64,000 nucleotides of DNA from Stomoxys calcitrans (GCF_963082655.1 NC_081552.1:123108458-123172457); one strand, 5' to 3'. Shown: positions 21,599-34,000, counted from the first letter of the stretch. Notes: generated by a model not told the origin, from the sequence alone. Numbers and translations are program-made.

Positions 21599-22916
21599 CG
21601 AGCCAGAGTGTAATATTCGATCTGCCCTTCAACCGATTAAAAAGCCTACTGAATCTCCTCAGCACTGCCTGAATTCAATGGGCTCCTTTTTACCAGTGGG
21701 ATCATACTCGTCTCCAATACTTACTCGTGGCATAACATCTATTAGACAGGTCACAATTCCCTCAAGCTTTCCACAGAGCGACGCGTGCAATCAAACGACC
21801 ATAAAATCATTTTGCTTAACTTCGAAGTGCTCTTCTTACGATGAACTTAAGCCACAGCTTAGCTATATAGGTCTTATCGCCATCTCTATTCTAAGCAGCA
21901 AAGAGAAGAAACTTGTGCTCTCGGATATTTACCAGTATATTCTGAATAAATATCCGTATTTTCGAGCCCGAGGACCTGGTTGGAGGAACTCTGTTCGTCA
22001 CAATTTGTCATTGAATGATTGTTTTATTAAATCGAATCGCAGCCATAATGGCAAAGGGCACTATTGGACAATTCATCCAGCCAATATGGAAGATTTTCGA
22101 AACGGCGATTTTAGGCGCCGCCGGGCACAACACAGAGTGCGAAAACACATGGGATTTATTTCGGAAAACGATCATCAAAGTATAATCGGCAACCCTTCAA
22201 ATTACGAAATAAAGTCGTTGAAGCAATTCTGTGCCAAGGATGTAGTATGCAAGGAGATATCGTATAATTCTTTAAACAAAAATGTATTTTTAGATTTTTT
22301 GTGCAGTCATTACTCTCACTCTAAGTTTAATTTGCAAAATAACAAATTATTTATATCTACAGATAATTTGCATAACACAACTAATATTTTGTCAGCTTGC
22401 GATCAAAGCGCTGCGTCAAAACGACAAGCTATTTGCACTACATTCGCTAATGGAGACATGGAACCAAAAATTAAATTCCTTTTTGCACCACAGTTCAGCT
22501 GCATAAATGAAACTCTGAATTTACCAATAAACTCTGTAATGAAAGAAAAGGAAAACGACACGAATTTGGAAATAATCCTACCGTGCAAGGACAACAAGTT
22601 GAAGTTAGTAGAACCGGATACTTCGATTTCGCTCTCTACACATACAGCTAACAACGTAGATAAACGTAAAAGGCAATTCGATGTGGCCTCTCTTTTGGCC
22701 CCTGACAACTCCCAAAAGAATCACTGCAAGGCCTGGACCGAAGTCCATATTGTCCCTGAGAGCTCTTCGAAGGGCATATCTCTTGCAAATGGAGAAATAA
22801 AAGGCAGTTGTGCAGATAAATTCGAAAAGTCGGAAAAGTCTGAAATATACTTACTGAATACATATATTTCAGGGACAAATCACAAAGAAGCCATATGTGT
22901 AAACCAAATATCCTGA
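21599..22916 (+). CDS. fd102C: FoxQ2-type forkhead transcription factor (fd102C orthologue), main exon
   Basis: The product is a DNA-binding winged-helix transcription factor acting in the nucleus. From the first ATG in frame (21678) it is 412 aa, with the forkhead domain at residues 58-158: KPQLSYIGLIAISILSS, KEKKLVLSDIYQYILNKYP, recognition helix WRNSVRHNLSLNDCFIK (102-118), NGKGHYWTIHP, then DFRRRRAQHRVRKHMGF. The KPQ-SYIGLIA and RRRRAQHRVRKHMG ends are characteristic of FoxQ2, the class of Drosophila fd102C. The frame stays open upstream of that ATG for 26 codons to a likely splice acceptor (CAG at 21596-21598), so I start the exon at 21599; the true start may be in an earlier exon or at 21678. 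The rest of the protein is low-complexity and ends in TGA. The neighbouring SINE and HINE insertions leave the exon intact. Confidence 0.9.
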
Positions 22917-23452
22917 GATAAAAAGCTTTGACCACGGTACATACCCTATTACGACTGCTGAAAAAATATTGCATATGTATGTAAACAATTTCTTGCAAAA
23001 CAAAATATCACGAATTGCTTCATTAAAATTTAAGTATATTAGAATATTATACCGATAACCATTTTACCTTGGAAATTAAAAAAATTCAGACTACATTGCT
23101 ATTATATTTAAATGTAATCGTTCTATTAAATTTCAATCACACATATAATTGTAACTCTTATACTCTGTTTAAATTTGCTTAACGTGTTTCTTCAGGAGAA
23201 AATAGTGTCAAAATGTTTCATTGATTTGTTTTGAAAACAGAATAATTTTTAAAGGTTGATAGGAAAAAACTAATTGTAAAGTTAGGTGATTTATTCATTT
23301 GACATTTAAAATCTAGGCACAACCAGCGTTATGTTATTCAAAAACAACTGAAAACTTCGACGTTGAACTGGTCTTTTAGATTGTATTGTATTTAGGTTGT
23401 AATAATAATTTATTTTAGTCATCGTTGCTCTTTACGTAGCTGTATAGTTCAT
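22917..23452 (+). other. fd102C 3' flank or 3' UTR / intron
   Basis: AT-rich sequence with no conserved ORF. A GTACAT donor-like site follows the stop codon region (22936), so splicing past it is possible. No clear AATAAA signal was identified in this stretch. Confidence 0.35.
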
Positions 23453-23655
23453 CTAATATATTGTACATCAATATCAACTGTCTCCACAAACAGGAACTTT
23501 GAACAAGAATGTTAATTTGATTGAGGATTCATTTCGTCGTTCCAAATTATTTGATTTCTTACATTTGTATTTCCACAAGACGCAAGATGGGTCAGATTAC
23601 CCTGTTTCTTTAGAATCCATTTCAGAAAATAATACATCCATCTGCCAACGAAAAG
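23453..23655 (+). CDS. candidate additional coding exon, unassigned
   Basis: A frame open from about 23453 to a TAG at 23670 reads HQYQLSPQTGTLNKNVNL, then EDSFRRSKLFDFLHLYF, HKTQDGSDYPVSLES and ISENNTSICQRK, which looks like real protein (balanced composition, phase preserved, unlike nearby AT-rich frames). An AG acceptor is possible at about 23490 (CACAAACAG). The right end has AAAAG|GCAAGT, a close match to GC-type donors. It may be a later fd102C exon or part of a neighbouring gene. I do not recognise the protein. Confidence 0.35.
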
Positions 23656-23726
23656 GCAAGTTTTCAGTCTAGGAAATGAAACTCATGTTATTCAAATTGC
23701 TATTTGTTTGCATATTAGAAAGGAAG

Positions 23727-24030
23727 GCCATCGTGGCGCATGGGCTAGCATGTCTGCCTATGACGCCGAACGCTTGGGCTCAAATGCCGGCGTTAACATC
23801 AGAAAATTTTTCAACGATGGTTTTCCCTTTACTAATGCCGGCTACATTTGCGAGATATCCTGCCATGTTAAAACTTCTCTACCAAGTGGTTTCGCTATGC
23901 GGCATGCCGTCCCGACTCAGCAAAAAAAAACTGGTCCCTTATCATTGAGCTAAAATATTAATCGGACTGCACTTATTGATATGAGAGAAGTATCCCTTGT
24001 TTTTTAATGTAATGTTCATGGGAAATTTAG
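23727..24030 (+). mobile_element. tRNA-derived SINE
   Basis: The head has an A box (CCATCGTGGCGCATGGGCTAG) with B-box remnant (GCTTGGGCTCAAATGCCGG). The body has CCATGTTAAAACTTCTC, GCTATGCGGCATGCCGT and CCCTTATCATTGAGC, with ATTGATATGAGAGAAG and ATGTTCATGGGAAA at the 3' end. A reverse copy lies at 61459-61743. The open frames across it are not genes. Confidence 0.72.
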
Positions 24031-24905
24031 TATTAACTTTTTCACTAATGTATTATTTCACACAAGTTTATTTCAGAATGTAGAGCCTCACCCATAACAT
24101 ATTTCGGTGAATTATATAATTGTCGGATTTTTTTAAAACTTTTTAAATCTGTTCATATAGATTTAAGATCGTCTAAGAAAATTATTTTTTATGTCTAAGA
24201 AACATTTTAAACAGCACGTTCAATACAAGCAAATTTCCAGAATATTATTGAAGCATATTTAATGTTGTACATATCGATGACATGTAATTTGTATTTGGCT
24301 ATCGCTTTATATATATTTTTTTCCTTGATCGTTAAGTATCGATTTAGTGATAGTTCATTTATAATTAATAATGTACGTATCATAATAAAATAATGCAATG
24401 GATTTTCCTACAAATTATTGCTGTTTTAATCAACTGTTTCACCTTATCAACAATAAAAACATATATTTTCATGTCTATACAAGGGCTATACGAAATAATC
24501 CTATTGAAATAACCCCCGAAGGAAAAGTGGAATAAGCCACACAAAAAATTCATATATTTTGAAATTATTCAATAATTTCGGGACTTTTCATTTTTGACCC
24601 TTAAATAAATGATAAGTTCCAAATCGTGGGATGAACTTAGTTTTTGCTTTTGAAATTATTTAATTATTTTTGGTTTTATTTCATATTTTATTTTGGGACT
24701 TTTTTATTTTTATTTAGGACCTTGTCCATTGGGAGTTATTGAGCAAAGCCCATACAACACCAGACGACTTTTTGGGACTTACCGTGCAATACATATAATA
24801 AAGGAAAAGATAATGTTGGTAATCAACAACTCCAGTCTATAAAAGAGATTGTCTACTCTTATTTACCCAACAACATGGGCAACATCTGTCAAAGTTTATT
24901 GATGA
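24031..24905. other. AT-rich spacer, nothing recognised
   Basis: Contains two imperfect repeats of ATTTTGGGACTTTTTATT-like sequence (24540-24720) but no ORF or element boundary. Confidence 0.35.
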
Positions 24906-25436
24906 CTTGGCCGGGGCGAACCTCCACCATGGATCGTATTTGTCGAGTTCTTTTCTCAGCATCTCTTCTTAGGTAAAAAAAAAAGAAAAGATTTGCTCTG
25001 CTATTAGAGCGATATCAGATCGGTTTATATGACAGCTATATCAGGTCATGGACCGATTTGAACCATACTTGGCACAGTTGTTGCAAATCGTAACAAAATA
25101 CTTCGTTCAAAATCTCGTTCAAATGGGATAGGAATTGCGCCTCTAGTGGCTTAAGAAGTCAGGATTCAAGATCGGTTTATATGGCAGCCCATTAACAATC
25201 CCAACCGACCTACACTAATGAGATGTATTTGTGCAAAATTTCAAGCGGCTAGCTTTACTCCTTCGAAAGTTAGCGTGCTATCGACAGACAGACGGACGGA
25301 CGGACATGGCTACATCGACATAAAATGTCACGACGATCAAGAATATATATACTTTATGGGGTCTCAGACAAATATTTCGAGTAGTTACAAACAGAACGAA
25401 ATTAGTATACCCCCATCTTATTGTGGAGGGTATACA
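24906..25436 (-). mobile_element. HINE, reverse, partly deleted at the 3' end
   Basis: Left end retains only GGCCGGGGCGAACC and CCTCCACCATGG. The right end has the complete head (ATACCCCCATCTTATTGTGGAGGG), box and GACAGACAGACGGACGGACGG. Confidence 0.82.
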
Positions 25437-26282
25437 AATTGCTTTGATTTTTGAGCTATATCAACTTATTGTCCGATGGTCCGAACCATAATTGAACTGA
25501 ATGTTGAAGACCATAGTAGAAGTCGTTGTGTAAAATTTCAGCCAATTCGAATAAAAATTGCGCCCTTTAGGGGCTCAAGAAGTAAAATAGGGAGATCGGT
25601 TTATATGGGAGCTGTATCAGGCTATAGACCGATTCAGGACATAATTGACACGTATGTTGAAGGTCATGAGAGAAGTCGTTGTACAAAATTCCAGCCAAAT
25701 AATTGCGACCTCTAGAGGCTCGAGAAGTCAAGATCCCAGATCGTTTTATATGACAGCTATATCTTGCAAAATTTCAGCCAAATCGGATAGTAATATCGCA
25801 CTCTAGTGGCTCAAGAAGTCAAGACCCCGAATCGCTTTATATGGCAGCTATATCAGGTTATGGACCGATTTGAACCACGCTTAAAACAGTTATTGGAAAT
25901 CATAACAAAACACCTTATGCAAAATTTCAGCCAAATCGGGTAAGAATTGCGTCCTCTACTGACTCAAGAAGTCAAGATCCTAGATCGGTTTATATGGCAA
26001 CTATATCAAAACATAAATCGATATGGCCCATTTACAATCCCAATCGACCTACACTAATAAGAAGTATTCGTTCAAAATTTCAAGCGGCTATCTCTACACC
26101 TTCGAAAGTTAGCGTGCTTTCGACAGACAGACAGGCGTACGGATGGACATGGCTAGATCGGCTTAAAATGTCATAATGGCCAAGAATATATATTCTTTAT
26201 TGGGTCTCAGAGGAATATTTTTAGGAGTTACAAACAGAATGACGAAATTAGTATACCCCCATCCTATGGTGGAGGGTATAAG
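25437..26282 (-). mobile_element. HINE, reverse, 3' end missing
   Basis: It adjoins the previous copy directly. It has about five repeat units and a complete head at the right (CCCCCATCCTATGGTGGAGGGTATA). The terminal hairpin is absent. Confidence 0.82.
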
Positions 26283-26299
26283 AAAATATATTTAGAGGT

Positions 26300-26665
26300 A
26301 TTTGGAAAAGCCCACAGCCAAATCGGGTAATAATTGCGCCATCTAGCGGTTCAAGGAGTCAAGATCCGAGATCGGTTTATATAGGGGCTATATCAGGTTA
26401 TGAAGAAATTTGAACCATACTTGCTACATTTGTTGAAAGTTAAAACAAAGCACTTCATACTAAATTTCAGCCCAATCGGATAAGAATTGCTACCTTTAGA
26501 GGCTCAAGATGGCAAAATTCGGGTTCAGTTTATATGGCAGCTATATCAAAACATGGATGGAAATAGCCCATTTACCTACCTATAGCCCTCCACTAATTGG
26601 AAGTATTCGTGCAAAATTTCATGCTTTAAATGAAATGCTTTAAATGGACAGACGGACGGGCCTGG
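26300..26665 (-). mobile_element. HINE fragment, reverse
   Basis: About two repeat units and the start of the GACAGACGGACGG run. The head is missing. Confidence 0.7.
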
Positions 26666-27054
26666 GTTCGTATACTTAATCTGTTGTTATCGTATTATCG
26701 TGTTTCAGTAATCGTAATAGCCACACTACCACAGTACTGGTGAATGGTATTATTGCGGGAGTAGCGTCATATATTTTCCTATATCATGCCAATGTTGGTT
26801 GTTCTTGCACACTTTTGGGCGATGTGACGTCTTTGGGCACAATGACATTTTTTGAAAATGATTTTGGATTTTTAATGAAAATATATATGACATTAGCCAA
26901 CCAAGCGAAAAATTATTAATATCATAAGACCGAATACCATAAAATGCTAATGAATAAATTGCATTAAATCCAATAAAATTTGCATCACGTGGGACATTTT
27001 TCTAATATATTTTCTGAAAAAAAAAAAAAACAATAATATAAAGTAAAAATTTTT
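26666..27054. other. spacer, nothing recognised
   Basis: Includes a 14-bp poly-A tract near 27020 that could be the tail of a lost element. No ORF. Confidence 0.35.
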
Positions 27055-27230
27055 TAATTTTTTTGCCTGTTAGGGCGAGATCATTAAATTTTACAATTTT
27101 TGTTTGTTTCTCTTTCGAGACGAGCTGAATGATCGAAGATACAAATGGAAAAGGAAAGCCAAAGATAGCAACACACACCAACCACTATGGGACGCGTTTC
27201 GTCTTTGGTTAGAAGACTTTTCAACCATAT
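27055..27230 (+). mobile_element. SINE2 body fragment
   Basis: Contains TTTTTGCCTGTTAGGGCG, TTTGTTTCTCTTTCGAGACG and AGCAACACACACCAACC, shared with 27553-27712. The head is missing. Confidence 0.5.
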
Positions 27231-27439
27231 TAGGTGTGATGGCTTCAAGGGCCTTGCATTGGTATATTGTATTTGAATCGTATTGGTATGTTGTATTGAA
27301 ACATTTACCACATTAACCAAGCTCGACACCCTGCTTATTAGCTGTACTTTTCCCAATGCATGTATTTTTGTGTAATGACAGATATTCTATCTGTAACAAA
27401 TTATACTTCTTCCGTACTACACATGACTTTGTTCATATG

Positions 27440-27790
27440 TTGGAAGTCTACTGATGGCTTCGAACGCTAAGACAACAGCAATGGCTCTCGCTGCTGCTCC
27501 TTGTGCCCAGGTTCGAATCCTGGCCGGGCTCTGCCGAATTTTTAATTTTTCAAGTTTTTTGCCTGTTAGGGCGAGATTATTATATTTTACAATTTTTGTT
27601 TGTTTCTCTTTCGAGACGAGCTCAATGATCGGAGATGAAAATAGAAAAGGAAAACCAAAGATACAAAGATAGCAACACACACCAACCAAAGACGAAACGC
27701 GTCCCATAGCGGTTGGCGTGTGTTGCTACCTTTGGCTTTCCTTTTCCATTGGCATCTAAGATCATTGAGCTCGTCTCGAGCTCAATTATA
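27440..27790 (+). mobile_element. SINE2: tRNA-like head, body and inverted second copy
   Basis: The head has a B box GGTTCGAATCC at 27513 and an A-box-like TGGCTCTCGCTG about 31 bp before it, ending GGGCTCTGCCG then a T-run. The body follows. At about 27712 the sequence turns round: GGTTGGCGTGTGTTGCTACC to CTCGTCTCGAG (27784) is the inverse of the body, so the 3' part forms a long hairpin. It is not a tRNA gene: no full cloverleaf acceptor stem was found. Confidence 0.5.
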
Positions 27791-28110
27791 TTTAAGAAAA
27801 TGTCATAAAGCCCAAGAAATGCAGTGGACAACTTTTGGGTGTTATGACATTTTCTCGATTTGGGTGTTATGGCATAAATATAGTTATAGGCTTACTGACA
27901 CAGTTGTTTCTGGATACTATGTCATATTGGAATCTTAAAATGTCACAACATCCAAATCCGATATTGGGATTTTGTGACATTTATTTGGACCTTCTGACAT
28001 TCCAAAAAATCGTTTTTGGGCTATGTGACGATATGGCATTTGTTGTTTTGGGCGAAATAACACTACGCCACAATTGTGTTAAGCCGACAGAGGTCCAACT
28101 CGAATTATAA
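27791..28110. other. spacer with short repeated motif
   Basis: The motif GGTGTTATG(A/G)CAT and TGTGACATTT-type sequence recur several times (27838-28040). No gene is seen. Confidence 0.3.
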
Positions 28111-28345
28111 TAGGTAAAAGCGCCTTAAGTTCGGCCGGGAAAATCCTAAACCATTGATAGCGTGTGTTAAGTTCCCGAACGACATTTGTTTGTAAGGAGG
28201 GATCAAAATAATTAATTGATGGTCTTATTAAAAGTTCACATGGATTTTTATGCCCTCCACAATGGGATGAAGGTGTACACAACTCGAAACATTGATCCTG
28301 ATTCTATAAAGTATAAACATATATTCTACGATCCAACCAAAAGAA
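28111..28345. mobile_element. remnants of HINE ends
   Basis: 28113-28150 has GGTAAAAGCGCCTTAAGTTC and GGCCGGGAAAATCC (reverse 3' end). 28245-28330 has TTTTTATGCCCTCCACAATG and the ACTCGAAACATTGATCC box (forward head). The middle is not alignable by eye. Confidence 0.5.
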
Positions 28346-28650
28346 AAAAACTTATAACATTATATTTGCTTTTTAATAAGAACAAAATAATTCGTATTCT
28401 TATGTTCTAAATATTAATTCAAGTAGTTCGGTTTTTATCAAATAAATGTTCTGCTTCTCTTGTGCTTAAGTTGTTAGCTTAGCTTTTTTATGACTTCTTC
28501 CGCGTTTCTAAGCGATCGTCTAATCGGTGTTTGGAATACAAATTCAGATTTACCATTTCCCTGCATTGAAATTGATTTTAATTTGAAAAAATGTACCAAA
28601 ATCTCATTTTGTATTAAAACAAACAAATCATTGACAATAGAAATACCAAG
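28346..28650. other. spacer, nothing recognised
   Basis: Short frames only. Confidence 0.35.
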
Positions 28651-29690
28651 TTTTTATGCGCACCACCATATATTAACCTAGTCATTCCGTTTGTAACACC
28701 TCGAAATACTGATCTGCGACCCCACAAGTCGAACACGTAAAGCTAGCTGCTTGAAATTTTGCACATATACTAAATATCGATGTAGGTCGTTAGGGATTGC
28801 AAATGGGTCATATCGGTTCAGATTTGGATATAAATAGCAACCATAAAAACCGATCTTCGATTTGACTTCTTGAGCCCCTGGAAGTCACAATTTTCATCCG
28901 AATTAGTTGAAATTTTGCATGTGGTGTTTCGTTATTACTCCCGAAAACTGTGTCAAATATGGTCCATATCGGTCTATAATCTGATGTAGCTCCCATATAA
29001 ACCGATTTCCAGATTTTACTTCTTGAGCGCCTGGAAGCCACAAATTTCATCCGATTTGGCTGAAATTTTGCATGTTCTGTACTGTTATGACTTCCAATAT
29101 CTATGTCAAGTACAGTCCAAATCGGTCTTTAATCTGACATAGCTCCCATATAAACCGAGCTCCCGATTTGACTTCCTGAGCCCCTGGAAGCCAACAATTT
29201 TGCACATATTGTTCACTAATGACTTCCAATAACTGTGTTAAGTACGGCTCAAATCGGTCGATTACCTGATATAGCTCTCATATAAACCGATCTCCAGGTT
29301 TTACTTCTTGATCCCTTACTAGCCGCAATTTTCGTCCGATTTGGCTGAAATTGAGCATGAAATGTTTTATTATGTATTTTAACAACAGTGCCAAATACGG
29401 CTCAAATCGGTCTATAACCGGATATAGCTCCCATATAAACCGATCTTCCATTTTGCATGCGCTGTTCTGTGACGACATCCAACAACTGTGCCAAGTACGG
29501 TCCAAATCAGTCTATAACTTGATTAGGTCCCATAAAAACCGGTCTCGCGATTACCTTTGTTCCTTCGAGGAAGATTCAATTTTTGCAGGTTTGACAGAAG
29601 TTTGGTATGTAGAATAAAATTATGCGCTTCAACTAAATTTAGTTCGTATCCAAACATTCGGCCCGGCCGAACTTAGCACGTGTGTTCAGC
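28651..29690 (+). mobile_element. full-length HINE, forward, AGAAGTTTGGTATG subfamily
   Basis: Head TTTTTATGCGCACCACCATA, about five repeat units, AGAAGTTTGGTATGTAGAAT near 29600, hairpin TTCGGCCCGGCCGAA and ACTTAGCACG. It lacks the CCGTCC run and the ACTTGTT tail. Confidence 0.83.
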
Positions 29691-29742
29691 AGTGTTCATT
29701 TGTCAAAACTGAATATATTTCGGTTAGAAAAATATATATGTA

Positions 29743-31070
29743 AACTAGCTGACCCGGTCCCGCTCCGCTGGGCCTTCTTTTACTTTATATGGAAGAAAAG
29801 TTTCCTTGCAATATTTATTTTCGACAATTAAAGATCTTTTAGTGAAATACCATGCTAACTTGACTAACAGTTTAACAATATAAGTTCCTTTATCTGAATC
29901 CCACATGAACTTTATGGGTCTACGAATTAAAGTTTGGATGTAAGGTGTACTCCATTCTTAAAATACTTCATTTCAGCCCTGTATTCTCATGATGTCTAAT
30001 TTAGTGGTGTTTTCGGGCGAGAGGTGGTCCCTCAGATACTTGGCCCTGAAAAAAATATCAGCATCGTGCTCTTCTCCCAAATACCATGTATTTAAACCCC
30101 ATATTGCCATTAGCTTAGGAGGAGTTTACAGGATGAGGCGTCCCCCAAACACATGGCCCCAAAATAGGTTATCAAATTCGTTTTCTAATCTCAAATACCT
30201 TTCATTTGAGCCACATATTGGCATGGTTGAAAAATTTTTTGCCTTTGGGTAGGTTTTGGGAAAGGGGTGATGCCCTAAATACATGGTCCTACATTTGGAT
30301 ATTAAATTGGTATTCTACTCCCAAATACCTTTAGTTGAGCCTCATATTGCGATGGTCACACTAAGCCCGGAAAATATATCAATAACATGCTTTATTCTCA
30401 TATATCTATCATTTATTTGAACCCCATATTGCCATTGGCCTCAAAATTGGATATCAAATTCGTTGTTTACCTCATTTAAACTCCTTACTGCAAAAGGACC
30501 TAAAAACTATGAATATTTAGTTCCCATTTAGACCCAAATTGTCTTGGTGAGCAAATACATCCTATTTGGGGTTTGTTATGGCCGCTAGACAGTTGGCCCC
30601 TAATTTTGATATCAGATACGTTGTCTACTCCCACATACCTATAATTTGAGCCCCATATTTCCATAGTCGGCAAACATGACCGGCTTGGGGGGTGTTTCGG
30701 GGGATGGGCGGCCACTCAGTGAGTTGGGCTTGAAAATATATATGGGATTCGTATTCCACTTTAAAACCCCACTTATTTGAGCCTCATATTGCAATAGTCA
30801 GAAAATACTTACTATTTGGATGGTGGTGTGGGGGTGACGTGGCCCCGTGGACACGTTTCCCGAATATTTATATCAAATTCGTGCTTTACTCCCAGAGATC
30901 TTTCATTTGAGCCCCATATTGCTATGGTAGTAAATTTGTCCTCTTTGGGGGATGTTTTTGATTAGAGGCGTGGTCCCACATTTGGATTTCAGATTCGTAT
31001 TCTACACGCAAATACCTTTCATTTGAGTCCCATATTGCCATCGTCGGTAAATATATCCGATTTAGGTAAA
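29743..31070 (+). repeat. family-B repeat with head
   Basis: Head ACTAGCTGACCCGGTCCCGC then seven or more diverged blocks with CATTTGAGCCCCATATTGC. It ends at a HINE-like repeat. No coding region is recognised. Confidence 0.55.
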
Positions 31071-31982
31071 TCGGTTAAAAAATCAAGCTTTTGTGGGCTT
31101 CAGACCCTTTATCGGCAGATCGGTCTATATGACAGCTACATCTAAATATAGTCCGATCTGTTATATATTTGGGTCGGATGTTGTGAGGCTAATAACTGCG
31201 CACTATTCCAAATTTCAGTGAAATCGGATAAAAAATTAAGCTTTATCGCCTTCAGACACTTTATCGGGAGATCGGTCTATATGGCAGCTGTATCTAAATA
31301 TGAACCGATCTAATTCATATTAAGGTCAGGTGACGGGAGGTTTAAAATAACCCACTGTTGCAAATTTCGGCAAAATCGGGTAATAAATAAAGCTTTTATG
31401 GTCTTCAGACCCTTTATCGGGAGATCGGTCTATATGGTAGTTATTGGGTTGCCCAAAAAGTAATTGCGGAATTTTCATATAGTCGGCGTTGACAAATTTT
31501 TTTCACAGCTTGTGACTCTGTAATTGCATTCTTTCTTCTGTCACATATCAGATGTTACTTTTAGCTTGCTTTAGAAAAAAAGTGAAAAAAAAGTATATTT
31601 GATTAAAGTTCATTCTACGTTTTATTAAAAATGCATTAACTTTCTTTTAAAAAATCCGCAATTACTTTTTGGGCAACCCAATATATCTAAATATAGTCCG
31701 ATCTAAACCATATTTGGGTCAGTCGCCGGGAAGCCTTAAACTACTCACAGTTTCAAACTTCAGCAAAATCGGATGAAACATAAAGTTTTTATGGGCATTA
31801 GACCCTTTTTCGGAAAATATATATATAGCAGATATATCCAAATATGGTCCGATTTGGCCCGTTCAAGAATTTAACCAGTGTGCATCAAAAAGACGTCTTT
31901 GTGCCAAGTTTCAGCTCAATAACTCGATTTTTGAAGGCTGTAGAGTGATTACAACAAACGGACGGACAGACACACGGACAAG
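31071..31982 (-). mobile_element. HINE-related element, third subfamily, carrying a MITE
   Basis: Three or four units with GGGAGATCGGTCTATATGGC and GTCCGATCT differ from the 153-bp units. At the right end the GGACGGACAGACACACGG run is that expected near the head in reverse. The true ends were not found. Confidence 0.6.
31444..31681. mobile_element. mariner-type MITE, second copy
   Basis: Inverted repeats TTGGGTTGCCCAAAAAG at both ends, TA at 31442-31443 and 31682-31683. It is 238 bp and clearly the same family as 2044-2291, in opposite orientation. Confidence 0.85.
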
Positions 31983-32143
31983 AACAAATAATTACAATGT
32001 GAAACAAAAATACTTACCGATATCAAACCCTGAAATAAGATATATAACGAAAATATAAAACTTACCTCAAAATATTGCACGAACTGTCACACTTTAATAG
32101 TTATTGTTAAAACATAGTCTATATTACACGAATTAAAGAGTAA

Positions 32144-33663
32144 TTTTTATACCCTCCACCATAGGATGGGTGGTATACTAATTTCGTCATTCTCTTTGTA
32201 ACTACTCGAAATATTCGTCTGAGACCCCATAAAGTATATATATTCTTGATCGTCGCGACATTTTATGTCGATCTAGCCATGTCCGTCCGTCTGTCTGTCG
32301 AAAGCACGCTAACTTCCGAAGGAGTAAAGCTAGCCGTTTGAAAGTTTGCACAAATACTTCTTATTAGAGTAGGTCGGTTGGTATTGTAAATGGCCCATAT
32401 CGGTCCATGTTTTGATATAGCTGCCATATAAACCGATCTTGGGTCTTGACTTCTTGAGCCTCTAGCGTGCGCAATTCTCATCCGATTGGAATGAAATTTT
32501 GCACGACGTGTTTTTTTATGATATCCAACAACTGTGCCAAGTATGGTTTAAATCGTTTCATAACCTGATATAGCTGCCATATAAACCGATCTTGGGTCTT
32601 GACTTCTTGAGCCTCTAGAGTGCGCAATTCTTATCCGATTGGAATGAAATATTGCACGACATGTTTTGTTATGATATCCAACAACTGTGCCAAGCATAGT
32701 TCAAATTGGTTCATAACTTGCAGTAGCTGCCATATAAACCGATCTTGGGTCTTGACTTCTTGAGCCTCTAGCGTGCGCAATTCTCATCCGATTGGAATGA
32801 AATTTTGCACGACGTGTTTTTTTATGATATCCAACAACTGTGCCAAGTATGGTTCAAATCGTTTCATAACCTGTTATAGCTGCCATATAAACCGATCTTG
32901 GGTCTTGACTTCTTGAGCCTCTAGAGTGCGCAATTCTTATCCGATTGGAATTAAATTTTGCACGACGTGTTTTGTCATGATATCCAACAACTGTGCCGAG
33001 TATGGTTCAAATTGGTTCATAACTTGCAGTAGCTGCCATATAAACCGATCTTGGGTCTTGACTTCTTGAGCCTATAGAGTGCGCAATTCTTATCGGATTT
33101 GAATGAATGTTTGCAAGAAGTATTTTTGTATGATATCCAACAGCTGAACCAAGTATGGTTCATAACCTGATATAAACAGATCTGGGGACTTGACTTCTTG
33201 AACTTCTAGAGGGCGCAATTCCTATCCGATTTGGCTGAAATTTTGCATGACGTACTTTAATCTTACTTCCAACAACTGTGTCAAAAAAGGTTCAAATCGG
33301 TTCATAGCCTGATATAGCTGCCATATAAGCCGTTCTAGGATCTTGACTTCTTGAGCCTCTAGAGGTCGCAATTATTATCCGATTTGCATGTACAACGGAT
33401 CCTCTCATGACCATCAACATACGTGTTTATTATGTACTTAATCGGTCTATAGCCTGATACAGCTCCCATAAAAATCGATCTCTCTATTTTACTTCTTGAG
33501 CACCCAAAGGGCTCAATTCTTATTCAAATTGGATGACATTTTACACAGGTCTACAACATATAATTCAATTGTGGTCCAAAGCGGACCATATCGTGTTATC
33601 GATCTAATAGCAGAGCAAATCTTTTTTTATATTCTTTTTTTTACTTAAGAAGAGATGCCGAAA
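32144..33663 (+). mobile_element. HINE, forward, 3' end missing; bears the left duplication breakpoint
   Basis: Head TTTTTATACCCTCCACCATAG, box, CCGTCCGTCTGTC run and about seven 153-bp units. It stops at AAGAAGAGATGCCG without the terminal hairpin. The left end of the 9.2-kb duplication (32961) lies within one of its units. Confidence 0.85.
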
Positions 33664-34000
33664 TATTTAGTGTGCGGTAATACATCCGGAAAAAATTTTT
33701 GCAAAATCTCGGCTTCTATTCCGTTCAGATTTAATTCTGGACGTATTATTTATTTTCATATTAATCCTTTGTTTTATTTTATTAATATAGTCCAAATTTA
33801 CACGTTGCGAATATAAATTTCGTATATTAACTATTCGGAATTGACTAGAAATTATTTCTCCTACACCACTGCAGCATATTAAATTTCTTCCTCTAATTAT
33901 ATTCTGAGACAAGAATGGAAAACATTATTTGAACAGAAAGAAGAGATAGATATCGTGACTTACCAAATTTACCTTGGTAATTGTATTTCATATTTTTGCA
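33664..34000. other. unassigned segment between two HINEs
   Basis: The reverse strand has an 81-codon frame (33667-33912) without known domain: it includes GRNLICCSGVGEIISSQFR and RSRDFAKIFSGCITAH. Duplicated at 42862-43107. Might be a retroelement leader or chance. I leave it unassigned. Confidence 0.3.

Noticed and set aside
23676..23953. Two open frames of 80-90 aa after the fd102C locus
   Set aside because: They overlap the SINE head and body and match no domain.
27440..27540. tRNA gene (B box GGTTCGAATCC)
   Set aside because: No full cloverleaf and no matching acceptor stem; a SINE body follows.
33667..33912. 81-aa reverse ORF between two HINEs
   Set aside because: Identical in the tandem copy only because of the duplication; no recognised domain, so not called a gene.
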